In this document: positions 1-6,127 of the stretch, piece by piece | How the letters are laid out: each line of letters begins with the position of its first letter | How positions within the stretch are numbered: position 1 is the first letter of the stretch | Assembly: GCA_028282045.1 (NCBI GenBank) | Contig: JANQIS010000258.1 | Location: 1 to 7,575 of the forward strand | DNA length: 7,575 bases | Direction: 5' to 3' | From: Gammaproteobacteria bacterium | Lineage (GTDB): Bacteria > Pseudomonadota > Gammaproteobacteria > Francisellales > CACEW01 | Made by a program: the position numbers and the translations under genes | Notes under the pieces: generated by a model | What the model was told of the DNA's origin: nothing | Database searches by the model: none | What the model saw: the letters and a program-made list of their open reading frames with translations, nothing else

Positions 1-219
1 ATGGTGATCAAACACTTTGGCATGCTCTACAAATTCACCCTTAGTGATCATCACATGAAAGTATGCTTCATCAACAAAGAAGTAATCACGGCCATGTCGC
101 GCATGAGACGGTCTGATGAGCAACATGGCCGTGATTACTTCTTTGTTGATGAAGCATACTTTCATGAGATGATCACTAAGGGTGAATTTGTAGAGCATGC
201 CAAAGTGTTTGATCACCAT
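1..219. repeat. Near-perfect 97-bp inverted repeat (fold-back) at the window edge
   Basis: Bases 1–97 are the reverse complement of bases 123–219 with one mismatch (A53 opposite A167), around a 25-base spacer at 98–122. The right arm is ordinary gmk coding sequence, and at the mismatch it carries the GAG codon expected from the family (HEM, like KEM in E. coli). The left arm is therefore the copy. Native gmk resumes exactly at base 98: bases 98–99 (CG) would complete an ACG threonine codon of the TTR motif, which puts the junction at 97|98. The outer end is cut by the window, so the full length of the copy is unknown. This shape is typical of fold-back chimeras from amplification, library preparation or assembly at contig ends; a real inverted duplication is possible but would break an essential gene. 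Confidence 0.95.
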
Positions 220-606
220 TATGGTACTTCAGTAACGTCGATTGAGGCGATTATTGGCCGTGGACATCATATTGTGTTGGATATTGATTGGCAGGGTGCG
301 CAGCAGATACGTGAGCAGTTTCCTGACAATACGATTAGTATCTTTTTATTACCGCCTTCAATTAATACCCTGCGTCAGCGGTTGGAGAAACGTGGCCAGG
401 ATGATGAAGTGGTGATTGCCTTGCGTATGGCGCAGGCTAAATCTGAGATGCAACATTATCAAGAAGCAGATTACGTTATTGTTAATGATGATTTTGATCA
501 GGCTTTGGCAGATTTATTGGCGATTATACAGGTGGGGCGTTTGAGGACTGCTTGCCAAGCCTATCAGCATGCACAGTTGATTAAACAGCTATTTGAGGGA
601 TTGTAA
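1..606 (+). CDS. gmk: Guanylate kinase, N-terminus missing and replaced by inverted-repeat sequence
   Basis: Guanylate kinase phosphorylates GMP (and dGMP) to GDP with ATP in the cytoplasm. Native sequence starts at about base 98, within the conserved TTR motif (only the end, ..R-M-R-R-S-D-E-Q-H-G, is seen). It continues through GRDYFFV, the EHAKVF/YGTS GMP-binding region, LDIDWQGAQQIR, the FLLPPS strand, the lid (KRGQDDEVVIALRMAQA) and the VNDDFD motif to a normal C-terminus. That is about 168 native residues against roughly 205 for the family, so about 40 residues including the P-loop GxxGxGKS are missing. Codons 1–33 are antisense to codons further down the same gene and match no guanylate kinase N-terminus, so the ATG at base 1 is not a real start. 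Gene identity is very sure; the 5' end is not genuine coding sequence. Downstream neighbour rpoZ is the usual partner in proteobacteria. Confidence 0.93.
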   Translation: MVIKHFGMLYKFTLSDHHMKVCFINKEVITAMSRMRRSDEQHGRDYFFVDEAYFHEMITKGEFVEHAKVFDHHYGTSVTSIEAIIGRGHHIVLDIDWQGAQQIREQFPDNTISIFLLPPSINTLRQRLEKRGQDDEVVIALRMAQAKSEMQHYQEADYVIVNDDFDQALADLLAIIQVGRLRTACQAYQHAQLIKQLFEGL

Positions 607-629
607 TGGCTTTTTTGCTGGGTCATTGA

Positions 630-658
630 TTGGCAGCTTGACAGGATTGGGATAAAAT
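630..658 (+). promoter_or_regulatory. Sigma-70-type promoter for rpoZ–spoT–ridA–rnr
   Basis: TTGGCA (630–635) and TAAAAT (653–658) are separated by 17 bases. Each matches the consensus at five of six positions. Transcription would start near 665, giving a leader of about 30 bases before rpoZ. No convincing terminator separates gmk from rpoZ, so read-through from gmk is also likely. The rpoZ ribosome-binding site GGAG (684–687) lies 9 bases before the ATG. Confidence 0.65.
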
Positions 659-696
659 AGGAACATTCAACGCCAATAATACTGGAGAGATAGTTT

Positions 697-903
697 ATGG
701 CACGTGTAACAGTAGAAGATTGCTTGGGACAAGTTGAAAACCGTTTTGATTTGGTGCTGATCGCCAGCAAACGTGCGCGCCAGTTGATGCGTTCAGGTAT
801 TGAGCCAACTTTGCCTTGGGATAATGATAAATCCACTGTGATGGCATTGCGTGAAATTGCAGGAGGAACTGTAGACCCTAATGCCATCATCAGTGATGAC
901 TAA
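697..903 (+). CDS. rpoZ: DNA-directed RNA polymerase omega subunit
   Basis: Omega binds the beta' subunit, helps assemble RNA polymerase and, in E. coli, forms part of ppGpp binding site 1 on the enzyme. The 68-residue product starts with MARVTVEDCL and contains the family core NRFDLVLIASKRARQL (residues 16–31), followed by NDKSTVMALREIAGG (43–57). These parts align directly with E. coli omega (MARVTVQDAV, NRFDLVLVAARRARQ, NDKTTVIALREI). It is shorter than the 91-residue E. coli protein: the variable glutamine/glutamate-rich C-terminal helix is absent, which is common in this family. The ATG is supported by GGAG nine bases upstream and by the MARVTV start. It lies 15 bases ahead of spoT, the classical arrangement that links a polymerase subunit to the enzyme making its ppGpp ligand. 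Confidence 0.97.
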   Translation: MARVTVEDCLGQVENRFDLVLIASKRARQLMRSGIEPTLPWDNDKSTVMALREIAGGTVDPNAIISDD

Positions 904-918
904 GAGTTAACTTATACA

Positions 919-3084
919 GTGTTTCTATTTTGGCAATTATTGCAACGGCTTTCTAAATATCTTCCTAAAAAGCAGATTGATTTGATTGCTCAGGCGTATC
1001 TGTTTGCTGCAGATGCTCATGAGCAACAAGCTCGTAGTTCGGGTGAGCCTTACATCACTCACCCAGTGGCAGTATCGTGCATCCTGGCTGATCTGCATAT
1101 GGATAAAGAAACCATTATGGCAGCACTGATGCATGACCTGGTGGAAGATACTCAGGTTAGTGCAGAAGATATTGCTGTGTTGTTTGGCGAGAAAGTTGCT
1201 GAATTAGTGCGCGGTGTTACTAAGCTGACTAAAATTTCTTTCCAGTCTAAAGAAGAGGCTCAGGCAGAGAACTTTTGCAAAATGATGTTGGCAATGGTGG
1301 AAGATATCCGTGTCATCATCATTAAATTGGCTGATCGTTATCATAACATGCAAACGCTAGGCGCATTGCGCCCAGATAAGCGCCGACGCATTGCACGAGA
1401 AACCTTAGAGATTTATGCGCCCATTGCCAATCGTCTGGGGATGAATCATTTCAAAACAGTCTTTCAGGATTTGGGTTTTCAAGCTCTGTATCCTATGCGT
1501 TATCGTGTATTGAAACGTCGTGTTGAAGTGGCTCAAGGCAGTCGGCGCAAACTGTTTGAAAAAATTAAAGAAGTCCTGGCCCATACCCTGCAAGCCTATG
1601 GTGTTTCGCCACAGAATATTACCGGTCGGGAAAAACGCACTTACAGTATTTATCGCAAGATGCGCCTTAAGGCGATTACATTTTCTGAAATTATGGACAT
1701 GTATGGCTATCGGGTGATTGCACGGGATCTGCCGGATTGTTATCGTCTTTTAGGCGCGGTACATAGTGTGTTCAAGCCAGTGCCAGGGCGCTTTAAAGAT
1801 TATATTGCCATCCCTAAAGCCAATGGTTATCAGTCATTACATACCACCTTGTTTGGCCCTCATGGCGTTCCGATTGAAATTCAGATCCGTACTGCCCAGA
1901 TGGATCGCATGGCTGAGAACGGTATTGCTGCACATTGGTTATATAAGACATCAGGTTTTGCCAGCGCTACCGAAGTGAAAACCCGTGAATGGCTGCGCCA
2001 GCTACTGGATATGCAGCGTCAGTCAGATGATTCTATTGAGTTTATTGAAAACGTTAAAATCGATTTGTATCCCGATGAGGTATACGTCTTTACACCACAG
2101 GGTGATATTATGGAGCTGCCCAAAGGCGCCACGCCGGTGGACTTTGCCTATGCGGTGCATACTGAGATTGGCAATCATTGCATTGCAGCGCGTGTCAATC
2201 GCCGTCTGGTGCCGTTAAGTTTTGTGCTCTCTAATGGCCAGACAGTAGAGATTAAAACGGATCAACAATCGTTGCCAAATCCTGCCTGGCTTAATTTCGT
2301 TGTAACAGGGAAAGCCAAAGGTGCCATACGTCATTTTCTTAAATCGCGACGTGAGCATGAGGTACAACGCCTGGGCGCGCGCCTATTAGATTTTTCTTTA
2401 GAACAATACGAGTTGAGTTGGGATACGATTAAAGATGCTGTTAAGCAAGCAGTGTATAAAGAACTTGAAGTGGCAGATGAAAAGCAATTACTGAGTGAAA
2501 TCGGTCTTGGGGAGCGTTCAGCCCCTTTGGTTGCGCAGCAGATTATCAATGCCATTGATCATGTACAAACCGAGATGCCACTGGAAACCCAGGGGTTATT
2601 AATTCACGGCTCGGAAGGAATGAATCTGACGTTTGCTCAATGTTGCTATCCGATTCCAGGTGATGATGTGCGTGGCATTATCCGCAAGGGCAGCGGCATT
2701 GAAGTCCACTGTGTCGATTGCGCCATCTTGCATCATGAATCAATAAACCTACCGGAAAACAGTGTGATTCCGTTGCGTTGGGCAGATGATATTCATGGTC
2801 AGTTTGCTGTCTTACTGCGTGTTGAGACATTGAATCAGCGAGGGGTGTTGGCCAGGATTGCCGAAGAAGTTGAGCGTACTGAAGTGGATATTCGTGGTTT
2901 AGATATCCTTGAAATCCAAGACCAATATGGCATTCTATTACTCAAGGTTATGGTGGCGGGCCGTCAACAGTTAGCACGTCTGATGCGTGGCATTCGCAAG
3001 CTACCATTTATTATGCGCATTGCGCGTCAACATACAATGAGAGATAATGATAATGACAGAGAAAACAATCATCCAAACTACTGA
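919..3084 (+). CDS. spoT: Bifunctional (p)ppGpp synthetase/hydrolase SpoT
   Basis: SpoT makes and degrades the stringent-response alarmone (p)ppGpp in the cytoplasm. The 721-residue protein has all long RelA/SpoT domains. The HD hydrolase has H48 (ITHP), H72-D73, E76-D77 and D138 (KLADR). The synthetase has GREK (236–239), RFKD (291–294), YQSLHT and E320 of EIQIRT. The TGS domain spans about 389–447. A zinc-finger-like region has C575-C576, H597, C598 and C601, and an ACT domain covers about 628–700. RFKD is the RxKD signature of bifunctional enzymes rather than the ExDD of RelA, and the HD residues are intact, so both activities are expected. The GTG start is chosen because MFLFWQLLQRLSKYLP aligns with E. 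coli SpoT MYLFESLNQLIQTYLP; its ribosome-binding site is weak (AAGAG, 902–906). The last 12 or so residues run past the ACT domain and overlap the start of ridA. Confidence 0.97.
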   Translation: MFLFWQLLQRLSKYLPKKQIDLIAQAYLFAADAHEQQARSSGEPYITHPVAVSCILADLHMDKETIMAALMHDLVEDTQVSAEDIAVLFGEKVAELVRGVTKLTKISFQSKEEAQAENFCKMMLAMVEDIRVIIIKLADRYHNMQTLGALRPDKRRRIARETLEIYAPIANRLGMNHFKTVFQDLGFQALYPMRYRVLKRRVEVAQGSRRKLFEKIKEVLAHTLQAYGVSPQNITGREKRTYSIYRKMRLKAITFSEIMDMYGYRVIARDLPDCYRLLGAVHSVFKPVPGRFKDYIAIPKANGYQSLHTTLFGPHGVPIEIQIRTAQMDRMAENGIAAHWLYKTSGFASATEVKTREWLRQLLDMQRQSDDSIEFIENVKIDLYPDEVYVFTPQGDIMELPKGATPVDFAYAVHTEIGNHCIAARVNRRLVPLSFVLSNGQTVEIKTDQQSLPNPAWLNFVVTGKAKGAIRHFLKSRREHEVQRLGARLLDFSLEQYELSWDTIKDAVKQAVYKELEVADEKQLLSEIGLGERSAPLVAQQIINAIDHVQTEMPLETQGLLIHGSEGMNLTFAQCCYPIPGDDVRGIIRKGSGIEVHCVDCAILHHESINLPENSVIPLRWADDIHGQFAVLLRVETLNQRGVLARIAEEVERTEVDIRGLDILEIQDQYGILLLKVMVAGRQQLARLMRGIRKLPFIMRIARQHTMRDNDNDRENNHPNY

Positions 3085-3448
3085 TGCGTCCCAGGCAATT
3101 GGAACTTACTCCCAGGCGGTTAATAGCCATGGCACACTGTATGTTTCAGGACAGATTCCCTTAGACCCTAAAACCATGAATATGGTCAGTGATGACTTTG
3201 CTGCACAGTGCCATCAGGTATTTAAAAACCTTAAGGCCGTAGTGAATGCTGCTGGTGGTGAGCTGAGTAATATCGTGCAACTGACAATCTATCTTACTGA
3301 CTTAAGCTGTTTTAGTACATTGAATGAAGTCATGGCAAGTTATTTTGCTGAACCTTACCCTGCGCGGGCGGCGGTTGAGGTAGCTGCCTTGCCTAAAGCT
3401 GCTAAAGTGGAAATACAAGGCATTGCCGATTTGGGTACTCATGGTTAA
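3053..3448 (+). CDS. ridA: RidA family 2-iminobutanoate/2-iminopropanoate deaminase
   Basis: RidA (YjgF/YER057c/UK114 family) hydrolyses reactive enamines and imines released by PLP enzymes such as threonine dehydratase, preventing damage to other PLP enzymes. It normally acts as a cytoplasmic homotrimer. The 131-residue product, close to the usual 128, shows IGTYSQAV (residues 16–23), YVSGQIPLDP (30–39), and PARAAVEVAALP with R105 and E120, the substrate-carboxylate and catalytic residues of the active family members. The ATG at 3053 is preferred over the one at 3047 because GAGA (3040–3043) is correctly spaced from 3053 and too close to 3047; the choice changes only two residues. It overlaps the spoT 3' end by 32 bases and the rnr start by 8 bases, implying coupled translation. 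A ridA next to spoT is a common proteobacterial neighbourhood. Confidence 0.93.
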   Translation: MTEKTIIQTTDASQAIGTYSQAVNSHGTLYVSGQIPLDPKTMNMVSDDFAAQCHQVFKNLKAVVNAAGGELSNIVQLTIYLTDLSCFSTLNEVMASYFAEPYPARAAVEVAALPKAAKVEIQGIADLGTHG

Positions 3449-5618
3449 GCAATATCAAAAGAAAGATCCTTTTAAAGCCCGTGAAGCTGCTATCTATGAA
3501 GACCCCATTGCCAGCCGTGAGCATTTGATCGCGCTGATTAAAGATCACGGCGTTGGCCTTAAAGCGACCGACATGACCAAAGCGTTGCAGTATGATGATG
3601 CAAAACAGGGCGAAGCACTGCGCCGGCGTCTGCGTGCTATGGTGCGTGATGGTCAGTTAGTGTGTGATCAGGAAGGGCGTTATCATTTAGTCGATGAAGC
3701 AGAATTGCGTATGGGTGAAGTCATCGTTAACAAAGATGGTTTTGCTAAGGTTTTAATAGACGGTCAGGCGTTGCGCATACCACCGCGCTATATGAGCCAA
3801 ATTTTTCCAGGTGATATCGTACAGGTGCGCATTAGTGGCCCGGGGGCGCATGGGCGTGTTGAGGCTGTGATTGTTAAAGTCCTCGAGCATCGCACCAAGA
3901 CATTAGTGGGACGATTTTATTGTGATCCTGATGGCTGCTTTGTAGTGCCAGAAGATGTGCGCGTCAATCACGAAGTGATGGTGTTACCAGAGGATACGCT
4001 TAGTGCAGTAGATGATGAATTGGTATTGGTAGCCATTACGCAATATCCTGACCGTCACTTTCCGGCCATAGGTAAAGTAATCAGTGTTCTGGGCGATAAG
4101 TTATCGGCACCGATCATTATTGATGAGGCAATTGAGACCTTTCAAATCCCCAATGAGTGGCCGCGCGCAGTAGTGGGTGAGACCAGTCAGTTTGCCGATA
4201 GCATTACTCAGATGGATTGTCAGGCGCGTGAGGATTTGCGTCACTTGCCGTTTGTCACCATTGACGGTAAGGATGCGCGTGATTTTGACGATGCTGTTTA
4301 CGCCGAGCAACAAGCCGATGGTGGTTATCAGCTTTGGGTGGCGATTGCTGATGTGTCTCACTATGTGCAGCCTGATATGGCATTAGATAAAGAAGCACAA
4401 AAGCGGGGTAATTCGGTTTATTTTCCTGACTTTGTGGTGCCTATGTTGCCAGAAAAGTTATCTAATGGTCTGTGCTCGTTAAACCCGCATGTGGATCGTC
4501 TGGTTATGGTGGCCCAGATATCTATTAGTGCCCAGGGGCAGCGTCAGCAATACCGTTTCTATCCGGCTGTGATCTGTTCGCAGGGGCGGCTGACTTATGA
4601 GTATGTGGCCGCTTTTCTAGCTGGCGATCGACGTGCTGAACCAATTGTGGGAGATAAAATCACCAAGCAGACACAGCGCAATGTCAGCACATTGTATCAT
4701 TTATTCCAAGTGTTGTATCAGCGCCGCCAAGTCCGTGGTGCGTTGAGTTTTGATACTGTTGAACCGATGATTACCCTGGATTCACAAGGCCATGTCAGAA
4801 CGATTGATCACCGAGAGCGTAACATTGCCCATCAATTAATTGAAGAATGTATGCTACAGGCTAATGTGGCAGCAGCGGACTTGCTGTTAAAGCATAAGGT
4901 CCCAGGTATCTTTCGTGTGCACCAGGGTCTTAAACGAGGCCGACTAGAAGAGCTGCGGGCCTTTCTGATGTTGCGCGGCCTCAGCCTGCCAGGTGGCGAT
5001 GATCCGCAACCTCAAGATTTTAATGAAGTATTACAGTTAGCCAGTCAGCGTGAAGATGCCGATGTGATTCAAAGTGTTATGTTGCGTAGCCTGACACAGG
5101 CAGAATATTCACCGGATAACACCGGACACTTTGGTCTTGCTTATGATGCTTACACGCATTTTACTTCGCCGATTCGCCGCTATGCCGATCTATTAGTGCA
5201 TCGGATTATTAAGTCTTGTGTGGCGGTGCAAACACCAGGTGCAATGCGTTATGAGCTGAAAACATTACATGATTATGCTCAACATATCTCTATGACAGAG
5301 CGTCGTGCTGATGAGGCTACACGTGATGTTTGTGCCACCCTTAAGTGTATTTATATTGAAGAACATGTAGGAGATGTGCTCCATGGGGTGATTTCAGGTG
5401 TCACCGGGTTTGGTTTCTTCGTCACATTAAATGATTTGTTCGTTGATGGGTTGGTCCATGTTACTAGCCTGGATAAGGATTACTATCGTTTTGATGAGAC
5501 TTCGCAGCAACTGATTGGTGAGCGCAGCGGACGGAAGTTTTCCTTAGGCGATGCAGTAGCAGTGCAGGTTGCCCAAGTGAATACTGCCGCACGTAAGGTT
5601 GACTTTAAATTGATGTGA
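3441..5618 (+). CDS. rnr: Ribonuclease R (3'–5' exoribonuclease), lacking the basic C-terminal tail
   Basis: RNase R degrades structured RNA processively from the 3' end and takes part in rRNA quality control, mRNA decay and, in E. coli, tmRNA-linked decay. The 725-residue product has an N-terminal winged-helix region (about 25–74), two cold-shock domains (about 92–131 and 150–219), the RNB catalytic domain and an S1 domain (about 644–725, GFGFFV at 656–661). The catalytic loop TIDGKDARDFDDAV carries D275, D281, D283 and D284; HFTSPIRRY lies at 573–581. The ATG at 3441 is chosen over the upstream TTG at 3423 because MVKQYQKKDPFKAREAAIYEDP aligns with E. coli MSQDPFQEREAEKYANP. The start overlaps the ridA stop by 8 bases. 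The protein stops at the S1 end (VDFKLM), so the roughly 85-residue lysine-rich tail of the 813-residue E. coli enzyme is absent; this also makes RNase II-like behaviour conceivable, but the domains and motifs favour RNase R. Confidence 0.95.
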   Translation: MVKQYQKKDPFKAREAAIYEDPIASREHLIALIKDHGVGLKATDMTKALQYDDAKQGEALRRRLRAMVRDGQLVCDQEGRYHLVDEAELRMGEVIVNKDGFAKVLIDGQALRIPPRYMSQIFPGDIVQVRISGPGAHGRVEAVIVKVLEHRTKTLVGRFYCDPDGCFVVPEDVRVNHEVMVLPEDTLSAVDDELVLVAITQYPDRHFPAIGKVISVLGDKLSAPIIIDEAIETFQIPNEWPRAVVGETSQFADSITQMDCQAREDLRHLPFVTIDGKDARDFDDAVYAEQQADGGYQLWVAIADVSHYVQPDMALDKEAQKRGNSVYFPDFVVPMLPEKLSNGLCSLNPHVDRLVMVAQISISAQGQRQQYRFYPAVICSQGRLTYEYVAAFLAGDRRAEPIVGDKITKQTQRNVSTLYHLFQVLYQRRQVRGALSFDTVEPMITLDSQGHVRTIDHRERNIAHQLIEECMLQANVAAADLLLKHKVPGIFRVHQGLKRGRLEELRAFLMLRGLSLPGGDDPQPQDFNEVLQLASQREDADVIQSVMLRSLTQAEYSPDNTGHFGLAYDAYTHFTSPIRRYADLLVHRIIKSCVAVQTPGAMRYELKTLHDYAQHISMTERRADEATRDVCATLKCIYIEEHVGDVLHGVISGVTGFGFFVTLNDLFVDGLVHVTSLDKDYYRFDETSQQLIGERSGRKFSLGDAVAVQVAQVNTAARKVDFKLM

Positions 5619-5627
5619 TGCAAGTGC

Positions 5628-5641
5628 ACGCAACCTTGCGT
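5628..5641. repeat. 14-bp palindrome overlapping the rpmE -35 element
   Basis: ACGCAA and TTGCGT form a perfect inverted repeat around a CC centre, ten bases after the rnr stop codon. The right half is the proposed -35 hexamer of the rpmE promoter. As RNA it could form a short hairpin, but no U-run follows, so it is not a convincing terminator. It might be an operator; nothing else supports that. Confidence 0.35.
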
Positions 5642-5664
5642 TAAGCATTAACTCCCCGTATAAT
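5636..5664 (+). promoter_or_regulatory. Promoter for rpmE with GC-rich discriminator
   Basis: A perfect TATAAT (5659–5664) follows TTGCGT (5636–5641) with a 17-base spacer. The -35 matches only its first three bases. The discriminator directly after the -10 is CCGCGC (5665–5670), the GC-rich type found at stable-RNA and ribosomal-protein promoters repressed by ppGpp with DksA in E. coli. Transcription would start near 5671–5672, leaving a leader of about 76 bases before rpmE. Confidence 0.65.
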
Positions 5665-5719
5665 CCGCGCGACAAAGTAATTTGGCGCTGGCCGTGCTAA
5701 GTGGAATAATCCGACTTAA

Positions 5720-5749
5720 GTGGCGGCAGCATAATGAGGTAACCGCCAT
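5720..5749 (+). promoter_or_regulatory. Possible hairpin hiding the rpmE ribosome-binding site
   Basis: TGGCGG (5721–5726) can pair with CCGCCA (5743–5748), with a further G-U pair at 5720/5749. The stem includes the first two bases of the ATG and the 16-base loop contains the Shine-Dalgarno GAGGT (5736–5740), seven bases before the start. CGGC (5724–5727) could instead pair with GCCG (5691–5694), which would open the start site. L31 in E. coli is known to control its own mRNA through its leader, so autogenous control here is a reasonable inference. Confidence 0.4.
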
Positions 5750-5984
5750 GCAAAAAGATATTCATCCTGATTTTAATGAAATTAGTGTAACTTGTAGTTG
5801 TGGTAACAGCTTTAAAACTTTCTCAACGCTTAAAGGCGAGTTGCAGATTGAGGTGTGTTCTAACTGCCATCCATTCTATACTGGCAAGCAAAAGCTGCTT
5901 GATTCAGAGAACCGTGTGGGTGGTTTTATGAAAAAGTATGGCTCGTTCTCACAAATGGCCAAGAAACGCAAGCAAGAAAGTTAG
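5748..5984 (+). CDS. rpmE: 50S ribosomal protein L31, zinc-binding type
   Basis: L31 (bL31) bridges the large subunit and the head of the small subunit in the 70S ribosome. The 78-residue product starts MQKDIHPDFNEI, as is usual for the family, and carries the zinc ligands C16-x-C18 and C37-x-x-C40, followed by HPFYTGKQKLLD and a basic C-terminus (KKYGSF, AKKRKQES). This is the zinc-containing (C+) form rather than the zinc-free paralogue induced on zinc starvation. An in-frame TTG at 5682 would add 22 residues but is rejected because the family begins at MQKDIHP and GAGGT sits seven bases before the ATG. It stands alone between its own promoter and a strong terminator, so it appears to be a single-gene unit. 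Confidence 0.97.
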   Translation: MQKDIHPDFNEISVTCSCGNSFKTFSTLKGELQIEVCSNCHPFYTGKQKLLDSENRVGGFMKKYGSFSQMAKKRKQES

Positions 5985-6000
5985 TTTTTTCCTACTAAAT

Positions 6001-6025
6001 AAACCGCCGTTCAGGCGGTTTTTTT
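6001..6025 (+). terminator. Rho-independent terminator after rpmE
   Basis: An 8-bp stem AAACCGCC (6001–6008) / GGCGGTTT (6014–6021) encloses a GTTCA loop and runs into seven T residues (6019–6025). It lies 16 bases after the rpmE stop. The A-rich 5' side could also help termination from the opposite strand, but no gene converges here. Confidence 0.93.
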
Positions 6026-6059
6026 ATATAAGTGCGTGGTTTTCCTATCACAGTAACGA

Positions 6060-6065
6060 TATAAT
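6060..6065 (+). promoter_or_regulatory. Candidate -10 element for the udk–deoB unit
   Basis: A perfect TATAAT follows the rpmE terminator by 34 bases, in the only space where a promoter for udk would be expected. No good -35 is visible: at 17-base spacing the hexamer is TGGTTT (6037–6042). The promoter may rely on an activator or on other contacts. The start site would be near 6072, giving a leader of about 140 bases before udk. Confidence 0.45.
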
Positions 6066-6091
6066 ATAGCAACTTTATCTGTTAGCCGATT

Positions 6092-6127
6092 AAGGTAAGA
6101 ACCTGTGGTTACCTTGTTCGTAGGTAA
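6092..6127 (+). promoter_or_regulatory. Mutually exclusive leader hairpins
   Basis: TTACCTT (6109–6115) can pair with AAGGTAA (6092–6098), enclosing a 10-base loop. Its first six bases can instead pair with AGGTAA (6122–6127), enclosing a 7-base loop. The first hairpin would cover the AAGGT ribosome-binding site of the small ORF at 6105 and place its GTG in the loop. The complementarity is visible in the sequence; a switching role is inference. Confidence 0.35.

Noticed and set aside
1..219. Inverted repeat as a mobile-element end or integron/phase-variation site
   Set aside because: The arms are gmk coding sequence, with no transposase, recombinase or target duplication nearby; a fold-back copy explains it fully.
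638..643. Perfect TTGACA upstream of rpoZ
   Set aside because: No good -10 lies 16–18 bases downstream (GAACAT at 17). TTGGCA at 630–635 with TAAAAT at 653–658 is a better pair.
564..890. 108-codon frame on the minus strand across the gmk–rpoZ gap
   Set aside because: It is antisense to rpoZ and to the gmk end, has no recognisable family, and rpoZ with its promoter fully explains the stretch.
3047..3052. ATG at 3047 as the ridA start
   Set aside because: It is only three bases from the GAGA element; the ATG at 3053 has normal spacing and the same frame. The difference is two residues, so this is a mild preference.
3423..3440. Upstream TTG start for rnr
   Set aside because: It adds six residues (MPIWVL) that match no RNase R N-terminus; the ATG at 3441 fits the family and the overlap with the ridA stop.
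5682..5747. Extended L31 starting at TTG 5682
   Set aside because: The extra 22 residues are not found in L31, and they cover the leader and ribosome-binding site of the ATG start.
5619..5747. tRNA gene after rnr
   Set aside because: The tRNA-like promoter prompted a search, but no acceptor stem, TTC-loop or cloverleaf pattern is present before rpmE.
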